DNA from: Streptomyces sp. CA-278952
Lineage (GTDB): Bacteria; Actinomycetota; Actinomycetes; Streptomycetales; Streptomycetaceae
Reading direction: 5' to 3'
DNA: 64,000 nucleotides
NCBI RefSeq assembly: GCF_028747205.1
Contig: NZ_CP112880.1
Location: forward strand, 5,084,001 to 5,148,000
Shown: positions 1 through 8,084 of the stretch, in pieces
Layout of the letters: each line of letters begins with the position of its first letter
Position numbering within the stretch: position 1 is the stretch's first letter
Program-made: the position numbers and the translations under genes
The notes under the pieces: generated by a model
The model's database searches: none
Seen by the model: only the letters and a program-made list of their open reading frames with translations
Told to the model about the DNA's origin: nothing

Positions 1-1
1 G

Positions 2-322
2 CTCCTGCTGCACCTCAGCCCCACCTGGACCGCGTGGCCGAAGCGGCTGCGCGCCTTCGACCGGCCCATCACCCTGCTCAACTCGCGGGCGGTGACCGTC
101 TACCTCTGGCACAACGTCTGCATCCTGACGGCCGCCACGCTCTACGACCGGCTCTGGTCGGTGGACGCCCTCAGCGAGAACGTGCCCTGGCTGCTGGAGA
201 GCTGGGTGCCCGTGCTGCTGATCGCCTGGGCCCTCATCGCGCTCTGCGTCCTCGCCTTCGGCTGGGCCGAGGACGTCGCCGCCAAGCGCCGGCCGCGGCT
301 CTGGCCGGACGGCAGGCGGTAG
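2..322 (+). CDS. Acyltransferase-3-like membrane protein, C-terminal part
   Basis: Only the last 106 residues are inside the window; the reading frame is open from the first base and ends with TAG. The visible part has two hydrophobic helices, one around TVYLWHNVCILTAATLYDRL and one around VPVLLIAWALIALCVLAF, followed by a short basic tail ending KRRPRLWPDGRR. The YLWHN segment near the end resembles the last membrane segments of acyltransferase-3 (OafA/YrhL-like) O-acyltransferases, which acylate sugars or cell-envelope polymers. The catalytic N-terminal half is not in the window, so the assignment is an inference from the tail only. A strong hairpin follows the stop codon. Confidence 0.5.
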   Translation, partial: LLLHLSPTWTAWPKRLRAFDRPITLLNSRAVTVYLWHNVCILTAATLYDRLWSVDALSENVPWLLESWVPVLLIAWALIALCVLAFGWAEDVAAKRRPRLWPDGRR

Positions 323-333
323 CGGACACCTCA

Positions 334-363
334 TCTCACCGGGCCGGGAGGGGCCCGGTGAGA
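334..363. terminator. Hairpin after the acyltransferase gene
   Basis: Perfect 12-bp inverted repeat (334-345 with 352-363) and a 6-nt loop, 12 bases after the stop codon. There is no U-rich tail, which is usual for Streptomyces. It probably separates the acyltransferase from the narK-like gene. Confidence 0.65.
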
Positions 364-478
364 GCAAGGTTGCCCACCGGTCACCTCACGGCACCACGCC
401 GAAACGCGGGCTCCCTAGCGTCGGGACGACACCCCGAAGCGACGGGGACACCACCCCGACCCCCTGTGGAGGCGCGTG

Positions 479-1810
479 ATGGCAGGCCGTTGGATCGAGA
501 CCTGGGAGCCGGAGGACGAGACGTTCTGGCGGGAGAAGGGCGAACGCGTCGCCCGCCGCAACCTGTGGTTCTCCGTGCTCTCCGAGCACATCGGATTCTC
601 CATCTGGACCCTGTGGTCGGTGATGGTCCTGTTCATGGGACCGGAGTACGGCATCGATCCGGCCGGGAAGTTCTTCCTCATCTCGACCGCCACCCTCGTC
701 GGCGCGCTGGTGCGGGTGCCGTACACCTTCGCCGTCGCCCGGTTCGGCGGCCGCAACTGGACGATCTTCAGCGCGGTGAGCCTGCTCGTCCCGGCCCTGG
801 CCGCGTTCTGGGTGATGGAGCCCGGCACCTCGTACGCCACCTTCGTCGCGGTCGCGGCGCTCACCGGGATCGGCGGCGGCAACTTCGCCTCGTCGATGAC
901 CAACATCAACGCCTTCTTCCCGCTGCGCGAGAAGGGCTGGGCGCTCGGCCTGAACGCGGGCGGCGGCAACATCGGCGTCCCCGTCGTCCAGCTCGTCGGC
1001 CTGCTCGTCATCGGCACGCTGGGGGCCTCGCACCCCCGCATCGTCCTCGGGGTGTACATCCCGCTGATCGTCCTGGCCGGCGTCTGCGCCGCCCTGTACA
1101 TGGACAACCTCCGGCCCGTGAAGAACGACACCGGGGCCGCGCTGGAAGCCGTCCGCGACCCGCACACCTGGATCATGGCGGTCCTCTACATCGGCACCTT
1201 CGGCTCGTTCATCGGCTACAGCTTCGCCTTCGGCCTGGTGCTCCAGACCCAGTTCGGCCGGACCCCGCTCCAGGCCGCCTCGCTCACCTTCATCGGCCCG
1301 CTGCTGGGCTCCCTGATCCGGCCCGTCGGCGGCCGGCTCGCCGACCGGTACGGCGGCGCGCGCATCACCCTGGCCACCTTCGCCGCGATGGCCGCCGCTA
1401 CCGGCGTCGTCATCCAGGCCTCGGGGAACGCCTCGCTGCCCGTCTTCCTCACCGGCTTCACCGCCCTGTTCGTCCTGACGGGCCTCGGCAACGGATCGAC
1501 GTACAAGATGATTCCCGGCATCTTCCACGCCAAGGCCCTCGCCCGGGGGCTCGACGCGGAGTCCGCCGCCGCCCACGGACGACGGCTCTCCGGCGCGGCC
1601 ATGGGCCTCATCGGGGCCGTCGGCGCGCTCGGCGGTCTGGCCATCAACCTCGCCTTCCGCCAGTCCTTCCAGGCCTCCGGCGCCGGAACCGCGGCCTTCT
1701 GGTCCTTCCTCGCCTTCTACGGGGTGTGTTTCACCCTCACCTGGGCGGTATACCTTCGCCGTCCCGCGCCCGTGCCCACACGGGGCCGGCTCGGCTACGC
1801 GAAGGTGTAG
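479..1810 (+). CDS. narK: Nitrate/nitrite MFS transporter (NarK type)
   Basis: A 443-residue, twelve-helix major facilitator protein. The glycine-rich stretches GIGGGNFASSMTNINAFFP and GLNAGGGNIGVPVVQL are the paired nitrate-signature motifs of the NarK/NasA family in helices 5 and 11, so nitrate uptake or nitrite export across the cytoplasmic membrane is the likely role. GTG (476) and ATG (479) are adjacent; I choose ATG because GGAG at 468-471 is then 7 nt away. The next gene is a uroporphyrinogen-III-synthase-like regulator, the same pairing as narK3 and Rv0260c in mycobacteria, which suggests a link to nitrogen or siroheme metabolism. Transport direction cannot be told from sequence. Confidence 0.85.
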   Translation: MAGRWIETWEPEDETFWREKGERVARRNLWFSVLSEHIGFSIWTLWSVMVLFMGPEYGIDPAGKFFLISTATLVGALVRVPYTFAVARFGGRNWTIFSAVSLLVPALAAFWVMEPGTSYATFVAVAALTGIGGGNFASSMTNINAFFPLREKGWALGLNAGGGNIGVPVVQLVGLLVIGTLGASHPRIVLGVYIPLIVLAGVCAALYMDNLRPVKNDTGAALEAVRDPHTWIMAVLYIGTFGSFIGYSFAFGLVLQTQFGRTPLQAASLTFIGPLLGSLIRPVGGRLADRYGGARITLATFAAMAAATGVVIQASGNASLPVFLTGFTALFVLTGLGNGSTYKMIPGIFHAKALARGLDAESAAAHGRRLSGAAMGLIGAVGALGGLAINLAFRQSFQASGAGTAAFWSFLAFYGVCFTLTWAVYLRRPAPVPTRGRLGYAKV

Positions 1811-1833
1811 AGGGTCACCGAACCACACCCCGG

Positions 1834-1845
1834 CGTCGTACGACG
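1834..1845. promoter_or_regulatory. 12-bp perfect palindrome upstream of the HemD-like regulator
   Basis: CGTCGTACGACG is a perfect 12-bp palindrome 105 bases before the start of the HemD-like/winged-helix gene and 24 bases after narK. It may be an operator for that protein or another regulator. A second imperfect inverted repeat lies at 1870-1901 (CCGAG-c-CTGTCA pairing with TGACAG-t-CTCGG) and could form a hairpin in the leader. Confidence 0.35.
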
Positions 1846-1949
1846 TAACGGCCGGGAAATACGGGGGAACCGAGCCTGTCACGCATCGTTGACAGTCTCG
1901 GGCCTTCGCACCTCGCGTACCAGCGGAACCACGGGAGCCGGGACACGCC

Positions 1950-3092
1950 ATGCAGGACGACGACACAACGCACGGCCCCCTCGCGGGCTTCACCGTCGGG
2001 GTGACCGCCGCCCGCCGCGCCGAGGAGCTCGCCACCCTCCTCAAACGCCGCGGGGCCGCAGTCCTGCACGCCCCCGCCCTGCGGATCGTGCAGCTCGCCG
2101 ACGACAGCGAACTCCTCGCCGCCACCAAGCAGCTGATCGGTCACGCCCCCGACGTGGCGGTCGCCACCACCGCCATCGGTTTCCGCGGCTGGATCGAGGC
2201 GGCCGACGGCTGGGGCGTCGGCGACGCCCTGCTGAAGACGTTGAGCGGGGTCGAACTCCTCGCCCGGGGCCCCAAGGTCAAGGGCGCCATCCGGGCCGCC
2301 GGGCTGACCGAGGCCTGGTCGCCCGGGTCCGAATCGATGGCCGAGGTCCTCGACCGGCTCCTCGCCGAAGGCGTCGCCGGGCGCCGGATCGCCCTCCAGC
2401 TGCACGGCGAACCGCTGCCCGGCTTCGTCGAGTCACTCAACGCCGCGGGCGCCGACGTCGTCGTCGTCCCCGTCTACCGCTGGATGCCCCCGCAGGACAT
2501 CGCCCCGCTCGACCGGATGCTCGACGTCACGGCCGCCCGGGGCCTGGACGCGATCACCTTCACCAGCGCGCCCGCCGCCGCCTCGTTCCTGGGCCGCGCC
2601 GAGACCCGCGGAGTGCTCCCGGAGGTCCTCGGCGCCCTGCGCGACGACGTGCTGGTGGCCTGCGTCGGACCGGTCACCGCCCTCCCGCTCCAGGCCCGGG
2701 GCATCGACACCCTCCAGCCGGAACGCTTCCGGCTCGGCCCCCTCGTCCAGCTGATGTGCGCCAGGCTCCCGCTCGCAGCCCGCACCCTGCCCGTCGCCGG
2801 CCACCGGGTCGAGATCAGGGGCCACGCCGTCCTCGTCGACGACGAGCTGTGCGCGGTGCCGCCCGCGGGCATGGCCCTCCTGCACGCGCTGGCCCGCCGC
2901 CCCGGCTGGGTGGTGGCCCGCGCCGACCTGCTGCGGGTCCTGCCCGGCAGCGGCACCGACGAGCACGCGGTGGAGACCGCGATGGCCCGGCTGCGCACGG
3001 CGCTGGGCGTGCCCCGGCTGATCCAGACGGTCGTCAAGCGCGGCTACCGGCTGGCGCTGGACCCGTCGGCGGACACGAAGTACGACCGCTGA
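1950..3092 (+). CDS. Uroporphyrinogen-III-synthase-like protein with C-terminal winged-helix domain
   Basis: A 380-residue two-domain protein. Residues of about 8-250 match the HEM4 fold (GFTVGVTAARRAEELATLL at the start; DAITFTSAPAAASFL in the second lobe), the enzyme that closes hydroxymethylbilane to uroporphyrinogen III. Residues of about 275-375 form an OmpR/PhoB-type winged helix ending VKRGYRLAL, so the protein can probably bind DNA. Mycobacterial Rv0260c has the same fusion and also lies by a nitrate transporter. A regulator of nitrate or siroheme genes that senses a tetrapyrrole, or a degenerate synthase, is an inference. The stop codon starts a 22-bp direct repeat. Confidence 0.75.
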   Translation: MQDDDTTHGPLAGFTVGVTAARRAEELATLLKRRGAAVLHAPALRIVQLADDSELLAATKQLIGHAPDVAVATTAIGFRGWIEAADGWGVGDALLKTLSGVELLARGPKVKGAIRAAGLTEAWSPGSESMAEVLDRLLAEGVAGRRIALQLHGEPLPGFVESLNAAGADVVVVPVYRWMPPQDIAPLDRMLDVTAARGLDAITFTSAPAAASFLGRAETRGVLPEVLGALRDDVLVACVGPVTALPLQARGIDTLQPERFRLGPLVQLMCARLPLAARTLPVAGHRVEIRGHAVLVDDELCAVPPAGMALLHALARRPGWVVARADLLRVLPGSGTDEHAVETAMARLRTALGVPRLIQTVVKRGYRLALDPSADTKYDR

Positions 3093-3143
3093 GCGGCCCG
3101 GAGCGTCACCGTACGGTCACCGAGCGGACCGGAGCGCCACCGT
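3091..3143. repeat. 22-bp direct repeat starting in the stop codon (2 copies)
   Basis: Copies at 3091-3112 and 3122-3143 match at 20 of 22 bases with a 31-bp period. The first copy starts with the last two bases of the TGA stop of the HemD-like gene. Confidence 0.75.
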
Positions 3144-3192
3144 GGGCAGGGTCAGCCCATGCGGGCGTCTCGTCGGGCCTTAACGTGACCGG

Positions 3193-3756
3193 ATGACCGA
3201 TCACCTCCGCCGGATCGCCCCGGACGTGGCCTTCCGCCCCGTCGCGATCACCGACGCGCCCGCCTTCGCCGCGGCCCTCACCCGCAACCGCGCGTACATG
3301 CGCCGCTGGGAACCCGTACGCCCCGAGACCTTCTACACCGTCGAGGGCCAGACCGCCCGGCTCACCGCCCTGCTCGCCGACCGGGACGCCGGGCGGTCCA
3401 TGCCCTGGGCGCTCGCGGACGACGACGGCCGGGTGATCGGCGGCTTCACGCTCTCCGGAGTCGAGCGAGGCCCCTACCGCAACGCCCGCCTCGGCTACTG
3501 GGTCGACGCGGACCACGCCGGACGCGGTCTCGCCACCGCAGCCGTCGGCGCGGTCTGCGACGCCGCCCGCGACCGGCTAGGCCTGCACCGCGTCGAGGCG
3601 GCGACCGTCACCGACAACGGTCCATCCCAACGGGTGCTCGCCAAGGCCGGGTTCGAGCGGATCGGCACCGCGCCGGGCTATCTGCACATCAACGGCGGCT
3701 GGCGCGACCACCACCTGTTCCAGCGGCTTCTGCACGACGACCCGCCGGCCGGCTGA
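3193..3756 (+). CDS. GNAT acetyltransferase, RimJ/RimL type
   Basis: A 187-residue GNAT protein. The acetyl-CoA loop region is LGYWVDADHAGRGLATAAV and the distal segment is VLAKAGFERIGTAPGYL, both typical of the RimJ/RimL branch that acetylates protein N-termini or small amines. There is no clear ribosome binding site before ATG 3193, but TAACGT lies at 3181-3186, 6 nt upstream, so transcription may start at the ATG. The 3' end overlaps the convergent acetyltransferase by 68 bp. The substrate is unknown. Confidence 0.8.
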   Translation: MTDHLRRIAPDVAFRPVAITDAPAFAAALTRNRAYMRRWEPVRPETFYTVEGQTARLTALLADRDAGRSMPWALADDDGRVIGGFTLSGVERGPYRNARLGYWVDADHAGRGLATAAVGAVCDAARDRLGLHRVEAATVTDNGPSQRVLAKAGFERIGTAPGYLHINGGWRDHHLFQRLLHDDPPAG

Positions 3757-4309
3757 GCGCCGCCGAGGGGGCCTCGCGCGCATGCACATGGCCGTCCAGC
3801 GGATAGGAGGGCGGCAGTGCCGGGATCACCCGCGCCAGCGCGTAACCGCACTTCTCCGCCACCCGGCACGAAGCCTCGTTGTCCACCTGGTGAAGCAACT
3901 CCAGCCTGGACAGGCCCTGTTCGGCGAACTCCGTGAACGCCCAGTCGGTCAGCGCCGTCAGCGCCCGTGACGCCACGCCCCGGCCGCGCGCCGCGGCCGT
4001 CGTCCAGTAGCCCACCTCCGCACAGTCGTTGCCCGGGTCCGGCCGCTTCAGCACGATGTTGCCGAGCGGTTCGCCGTCCCGCCCGCCGTCGGTCACGGCG
4101 AAGGCGAAGCGGGTGCCCGTCGCCCACCCCGTGCGCTGCGCCTCCAGCCAGTCGGCCGCCCCGTCCGCCCCGGAGACCTGGGTGGCCAGCCACCGCCGCA
4201 TCGCCGGATCCTCGTACGCCTCCAGCAGCGCCGACAGGTCGTCCTCGCGCCACCGGCGCAGCCGCAGGCCGCCGGGGCCGGGCACGGTGTCCCCGTCCCG
4301 GTGGTCCAT
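3689..4309 (-). CDS. GNAT acetyltransferase
   Basis: A 206-residue GNAT protein on the minus strand. It starts LRLRRWREDDLSALLEAYED and carries the acetyl-CoA-binding region EVGYWTTAAARGRGVASRAL and the late segment LLHQVDNEASCRVAEKCGY, as in RimJ/RimL-type enzymes. Start chosen at 4309 because a GGTGAGAG sequence lies upstream; the in-frame ATG at 4333 lacks one. The last 23 codons, a basic low-complexity tail (RPAGRRAEAAGTGGGRASRR), read through the end of the convergent gene, so the natural end may be an accidental extension. The substrate is unknown. Confidence 0.75.
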   Translation of the reverse strand: MDHRDGDTVPGPGGLRLRRWREDDLSALLEAYEDPAMRRWLATQVSGADGAADWLEAQRTGWATGTRFAFAVTDGGRDGEPLGNIVLKRPDPGNDCAEVGYWTTAAARGRGVASRALTALTDWAFTEFAEQGLSRLELLHQVDNEASCRVAEKCGYALARVIPALPPSYPLDGHVHAREAPSAALSRPAGRRAEAAGTGGGRASRR

Positions 4310-4454
4310 GGGTCTCTCACCCTCGTGATCCATGGCCGCCACGGTACGGGGGAGGGTCCCGGCACCGGGACGGCGGCGGGGGTTCCGGCCGGGCCCCGGC
4401 CGGGGCACTCTGGGGGTGGCCGTTCGACCGGTGACCCAAGGTGGTGACAGGAGC

Positions 4455-5093
4455 ATGGCAACGGGCAGGGGTGCGCGGATGTGGCGGTTCGACACGGGCC
4501 GGATCTGCCTCGATCTGGTGGCCACGGAGCCCGCGGGCGGGGCGCCCGGGGCCTGCGAACAGCTCGACGGGCCCAGATGTCTGGCCCGATGGCTGACCGA
4601 CGCCCGGCTCGTCCCGCCGGGCACCGTGCTGACGGCGCTGGACGACGCCTGGGTGGCCCGCTTCCACGAACTTCGCTCCGTGGTCGGGCGCCTGATGACA
4701 GCTCAGCTCGGGGGTCCCGAGGCCGACGGGGCGCTGGAGCAGGTCAATTCCCTGGCCTCCGAGGCGCCTCCGGGGCCCCGCGCGGTGCGCTGCGCGGACG
4801 GCGGCCTGGTGCGGGCCCTGAGCGCGGCACCCGACTGCGCGGGGCTCCTCGCCGTCGTCGCCCGGGACGCGGTGGACCTGCTCACCGACCCGGCCGCACG
4901 GGCGGCCCTGCGCCGCTGCCAGGGCGAGGACTGCCACCGCCTCTACCTGGACACCTCGCGCGGCGGGCGGCGCCGCTGGTGCTCCGGCGAGGTCTGCGGC
5001 AACCGCGAACGGGTCGCCCGGCACCGGCGCCGGGCCCTGCGGGCGGCCGACGGGCGCGGACCGGAGAGAGAAATTCCGCCCGGCGTCGAGTGA
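4455..5093 (+). CDS. CGNR zinc-finger (ABATE domain) protein, probable regulator
   Basis: A 212-residue protein with an N-terminal ABATE-type stress-antibiotic domain (FDTGRICLDLVAT...LARWL) and a C-terminal CGNR zinc finger at about 150-200: C-x4-C (CQGEDC), then WCSGEVCGNRERVARHR with the family's CGNR motif. Such proteins are small actinobacterial DNA-binding regulators, mostly uncharacterised. AGGAG sits only 1 nt before ATG 4455, so ATG 4479 (preceded by AGGGG at a better distance) may be the real start. It is divergent from the acetyltransferase at 3689-4309, and the two share a 145-bp promoter region. Confidence 0.75.
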   Translation: MATGRGARMWRFDTGRICLDLVATEPAGGAPGACEQLDGPRCLARWLTDARLVPPGTVLTALDDAWVARFHELRSVVGRLMTAQLGGPEADGALEQVNSLASEAPPGPRAVRCADGGLVRALSAAPDCAGLLAVVARDAVDLLTDPAARAALRRCQGEDCHRLYLDTSRGGRRRWCSGEVCGNRERVARHRRRALRAADGRGPEREIPPGVE

Positions 5094-5204
5094 ACCGGGC
5101 CCCCGCCCGACGCGACGCGCGATCGCCCCCGGTCGACAGGTGCGCTCGGGCCCCCCTTCGCATAGGGTTGACGGCTGCCCAGTGCACGTCAGAAGGGGGC
5201 CTCG

Positions 5205-7586
5205 GTGGCCGCGCAGGATGCCGCTGTCGAATCGCTGCGGGACCGGGAAATCGGTGTCGAGCAGGAGCATCTCGACCGTGTTTATCACCGCCTCGAAGAG
5301 AAGATCGACGAGGCGGAATTTCTTATGAACGACGCCGTCAAACGCGGCCAGGTCGGTACCCCCGGCGCGCTCGCGGAGCGGGACGCCCAGGTGTTCCGGG
5401 CGGGGATCCACCTCAACCGGCTGAACAGCGAGTTCGAGGACTTCCTCTTCGGGAGGATCGACCTGCTGCTCGGCAAGGACGGGGAGCGCGGCCCGGACGG
5501 CGCGTACACCTCCGTCGAGCCGGCCGACGACACCGTGCGGGAGGACGCCACCGCCGACATCGCGGAGACGCTCCACATCGGCCGGATCGGGGTCCTGGAC
5601 TCCGACTACGCGCCGCTGGTGATCGACTGGCGGGCCCCGGCGGCCGCGCCGTTCTACCGCTCCACCCCGAAGGAGCCGGGCCGCGTCGTACGCCGCCGGG
5701 TCATCCGCTCCAAGGGCCGCAAGGTCCTCGGGGTCGAGGACGACCTGATGCGCCCGGAGCTGACGGCGTTCCTGGACGGCGAGAAGCTGCCGGTGATCGG
5801 GGACGGCGCGCTGATGGCGGCGCTCGGCCAGGCCCGCAGCCACACCATGCGGGACATCGTCTCCTCCATCCAGGCCGAACAGGACCTGGTCATCCGGGCC
5901 CCCGCCGCCTCCGTCACCGAGGTCACCGGAGGCCCCGGCACCGGCAAGACAGCGGTCGCCCTGCACCGGGCGGCGTATCTGCTCTACCAGGACCGGCGGC
6001 GGTACGCGGGCGGCATCCTGATCGTCTCGCCCACCCCGCTCCTGGTCGCGTACACCGAAGGGGTGCTGCCCTCACTCGGTGAGGAGGGCCAGGTCGCGAT
6101 CCGCGCGGTCGGCTCGCTCTCCGACGACGCGGCGGGCCTCCAGGGCGCGACCACCTACGACGAACCGGCGGTGGCCCGGATCAAGGGCTCCTCCCGGATG
6201 CTCCACGTGCTGCGCAAGGCCGCCCGGGGTGCGCTGGAACAGGGCCGGCCCGCGGCCCCGCGGGAGGAGGCGGGCCAGCTCTCCTTCGGCGAGGAGCCCG
6301 AGCAGCGCGGCGCCGCGACGACCCCGGACCGGCTGCGCGTCGTCGCCTTCGGGGGCCGGGTCGAGCTGGCGGCCGACGAGCTCCAGCGCATCCGGCACAA
6401 CGTCCTGGGCGGCACGGCCCCGGTCAATCTGCTGCGCCCGCGCGCCCGCAAGCTGCTGTTGGACGCCCTGTGGAGCAAGTCCTCCGGACGCGGCCGGTAC
6501 ACCGACCCCCAGCTGGTGGCGGAGCTGCGCTCGTCGTTCGACGAGGACGTCTCCACCGAGACCCCGTTCCTGGAGTTCCTCGACGCCTGGTGGCCCGAGC
6601 TGACGCCGCGCCGGGTGCTGGCCGCGATGGCCGACGAGCGACGCCTCGGCCGCTGGTCCCGGCGCATCCTCAACCAGGGCGAGGTGCGCCGCCTGGCCCG
6701 GTCGCTGAAGCGTCTCGACGCGGACGGCAGCGGGCCTCTCTCCGTCCACGACGTGGCGCTCCTGGACGAGCTCCAGGCGCTGCTCGGCACCCCGAACCGG
6801 CCCCGCCGGAAGCGCGAGGCGGACCCTCTGGACCAGCTCACCGGTCTCGAGGAGCTGATGCCGCAGCGCGAGGAGACCCAGTGGGAGCGGGCCGAGCGGC
6901 TCGCGGCGGAGCGCACCGAGTACGCGCACGTCATCGTCGACGAGGCGCAGGACCTCACGCCGATGCAGTGGCGCATGGTCGGCCGCCGGGGCCGGCACGC
7001 CACCTGGACGATCGTCGGCGACCCGGCCCAGTCCTCCTGGTCCGACCCGGACGAGGCGGGCGCCGCCCGGGACGAGGCGCTCGGCTCCCGGCCGCGCCGC
7101 CGCTTCACCCTCACCGTGAACTACCGCAACCCGGCGGAGATCGCGGAGCTGGCCGCGAAGGTGCTGGCGCTGGCGATGCCCGGCATGGAGTCGCCGGCGG
7201 CGGTCCGCTCGACCGGCGTGGTGCCCCGCTTCGAGCCGGTACGCGCGGGCGACCTGGCCGCCACGGTCCGCGAGGAGGCCGCGCGGCTGCTCGCGGAGGT
7301 GGACGGCACGGTCGGCGTGGTCGTCGCGATGAACCGGCGCGCCCAGGCGCGCGAGTGGCTCGCGGAGCTGGGGGAGCGGGTGGTGGCGCTGGGCAGCCTG
7401 GAGGCCAAGGGGCTGGAGTACGACGCCACGGTGGTCGTCTCGCCCGCGGAGATCGCGGACGAGTCCCCGGCCGGTCTGCGGGTGCTGTACGTGGCGCTGA
7501 CCCGGGCGACCCAGCAGCTCACGGTGGTCTCGGGGGAGCGGGACCTGCCGGACGAGGACGGGGTGCCGGACCTGCTGAGGGACTGA
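5205..7586 (+). CDS. helD: HelD-like UvrD/Rep-family ATPase (RNA polymerase recycling factor)
   Basis: A 793-residue superfamily 1 ATPase. An N-terminal helical arm (about 1-100, rich in EE/RL heptads) precedes the Walker A motif GGPGTGKTAVALHRAAYLLY at about residue 242. Walker B is HVIVDEAQDLTPMQW, and later helicase motifs include VNYRNPAEIAELA and LEAKGLEYDATVVV; it ends with VALTRATQQLTVVSG. This layout matches actinobacterial HelD, which binds RNA polymerase and dislodges it from DNA; some homologues (HelR) protect against rifamycins. GTG start is set by AGAAGGGGG at 5191-5199. I see no rifamycin-associated element upstream. Role inferred from family. Confidence 0.85.
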   Translation: MAAQDAAVESLRDREIGVEQEHLDRVYHRLEEKIDEAEFLMNDAVKRGQVGTPGALAERDAQVFRAGIHLNRLNSEFEDFLFGRIDLLLGKDGERGPDGAYTSVEPADDTVREDATADIAETLHIGRIGVLDSDYAPLVIDWRAPAAAPFYRSTPKEPGRVVRRRVIRSKGRKVLGVEDDLMRPELTAFLDGEKLPVIGDGALMAALGQARSHTMRDIVSSIQAEQDLVIRAPAASVTEVTGGPGTGKTAVALHRAAYLLYQDRRRYAGGILIVSPTPLLVAYTEGVLPSLGEEGQVAIRAVGSLSDDAAGLQGATTYDEPAVARIKGSSRMLHVLRKAARGALEQGRPAAPREEAGQLSFGEEPEQRGAATTPDRLRVVAFGGRVELAADELQRIRHNVLGGTAPVNLLRPRARKLLLDALWSKSSGRGRYTDPQLVAELRSSFDEDVSTETPFLEFLDAWWPELTPRRVLAAMADERRLGRWSRRILNQGEVRRLARSLKRLDADGSGPLSVHDVALLDELQALLGTPNRPRRKREADPLDQLTGLEELMPQREETQWERAERLAAERTEYAHVIVDEAQDLTPMQWRMVGRRGRHATWTIVGDPAQSSWSDPDEAGAARDEALGSRPRRRFTLTVNYRNPAEIAELAAKVLALAMPGMESPAAVRSTGVVPRFEPVRAGDLAATVREEAARLLAEVDGTVGVVVAMNRRAQAREWLAELGERVVALGSLEAKGLEYDATVVVSPAEIADESPAGLRVLYVALTRATQQLTVVSGERDLPDEDGVPDLLRD

Positions 7587-7646
7587 CGCCGAAGGGGCTC
7601 GGCGAGTCAACCCGGCGCGCGGGAATCACTTCTCGGGGGTCTTTGT

Positions 7647-7806
7647 TACCTTGGTAGTGGCACCGGCTCGATCCAAGCCCCCGGGCCCAACCTTCGTCGC
7701 TTCGAGCGACCACTTGCCGCGAGGCGAGCATGGCGGGTCGGTGCCACCCAACCGAAGAAGACAGACCCGCGTCACCTGCTGGTGGCGCGGGTCTGTTCTT
7801 GTTTTC
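7647..7806 (+). ncRNA. Candidate structured RNA with intrinsic terminator, unassigned
   Basis: A 9-bp exact stem (7657-7665 with 7739-7747) closes a multibranch domain; at DNA level TTGG/CCAA (7651-7654, 7748-7751) would add 4 bp across a 2-nt bulge. Inside are a hairpin GTCGCT-TCG-AGCGAC (7695-7709) and a hairpin CTTGCC-GCGA-GGCGAG with a GNRA tetraloop (about 7713-7728), plus a C/G-rich single strand. A 16-bp terminator stem (7761-7776 with 7781-7796, one G-T pair, loop TGCT) is followed by TTCTTGTTTTC. A TACCTT hexamer at 7647-7652 would place the transcript start near 7657. About 145 nt, either a free small RNA or a terminated malic-enzyme leader. I do not recognise the family. Confidence 0.6.
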
Positions 7807-7900
7807 CCGGGCTCCGCTCCCGTCTCCCGGGCTCTGTCTCGCTGTTTCCCGGGCTCTCTTCGCTGTCGCACGGGCTCTGTTTCCTGTTTGCCGGGCCGCC
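7805..7900. repeat. Five degenerate 20-22-bp repeats in the malic enzyme leader
   Basis: The core TCCCGGGCTC recurs at 7805, 7825 and 7847, and in weaker form near 7869 and 7889, each followed by a pyrimidine-rich stretch such as TGTCTCGCTGT. It lies between the RNA terminator and the operator-like inverted repeat before the malic enzyme gene. Confidence 0.65.
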
Positions 7901-7938
7901 CGGCCGGTTCGGGTCCCGTTGGGGGTTCCGCCGAACGG

Positions 7939-7964
7939 GTAGTTTCTCGTATGGTGGAAACTAC
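7939..7964. promoter_or_regulatory. Operator-like inverted repeat upstream of malic enzyme
   Basis: GTAGTTTC (7939-7946) and GAAACTAC (7957-7964) are exact 8-bp arms around a 10-nt spacer that itself contains TATGGT (7950-7955), a possible -10 hexamer. A repressor dimer bound here would cover the promoter. The regulator is unknown. The malic enzyme start is 121 bp downstream. Confidence 0.5.
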
Positions 7965-8084
7965 TTTCCGAAAGACGGCAGTCATTACCGGCTACCAGCC
8001 AGTAGGTGCGACGATCGGGAAGCGTGTCCGGAGCGAAGGTTCCGGATGTGCGGCAATGAAGCTCAGGAAGCGAAGGACTCGGCC

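Noticed and set aside
5100..5204. Rifamycin-associated element before helD
   Set aside because: No inverted GGGGCTTGC-like element is seen upstream; only a TTGACG without a matching -10.
7651..7806. Known riboswitch or tmRNA/6S RNA
   Set aside because: None of the conserved core motifs I know (B12 box, SAM, ydaO, fluoride, ZTP, tmRNA ends) is present, so I leave it unassigned.
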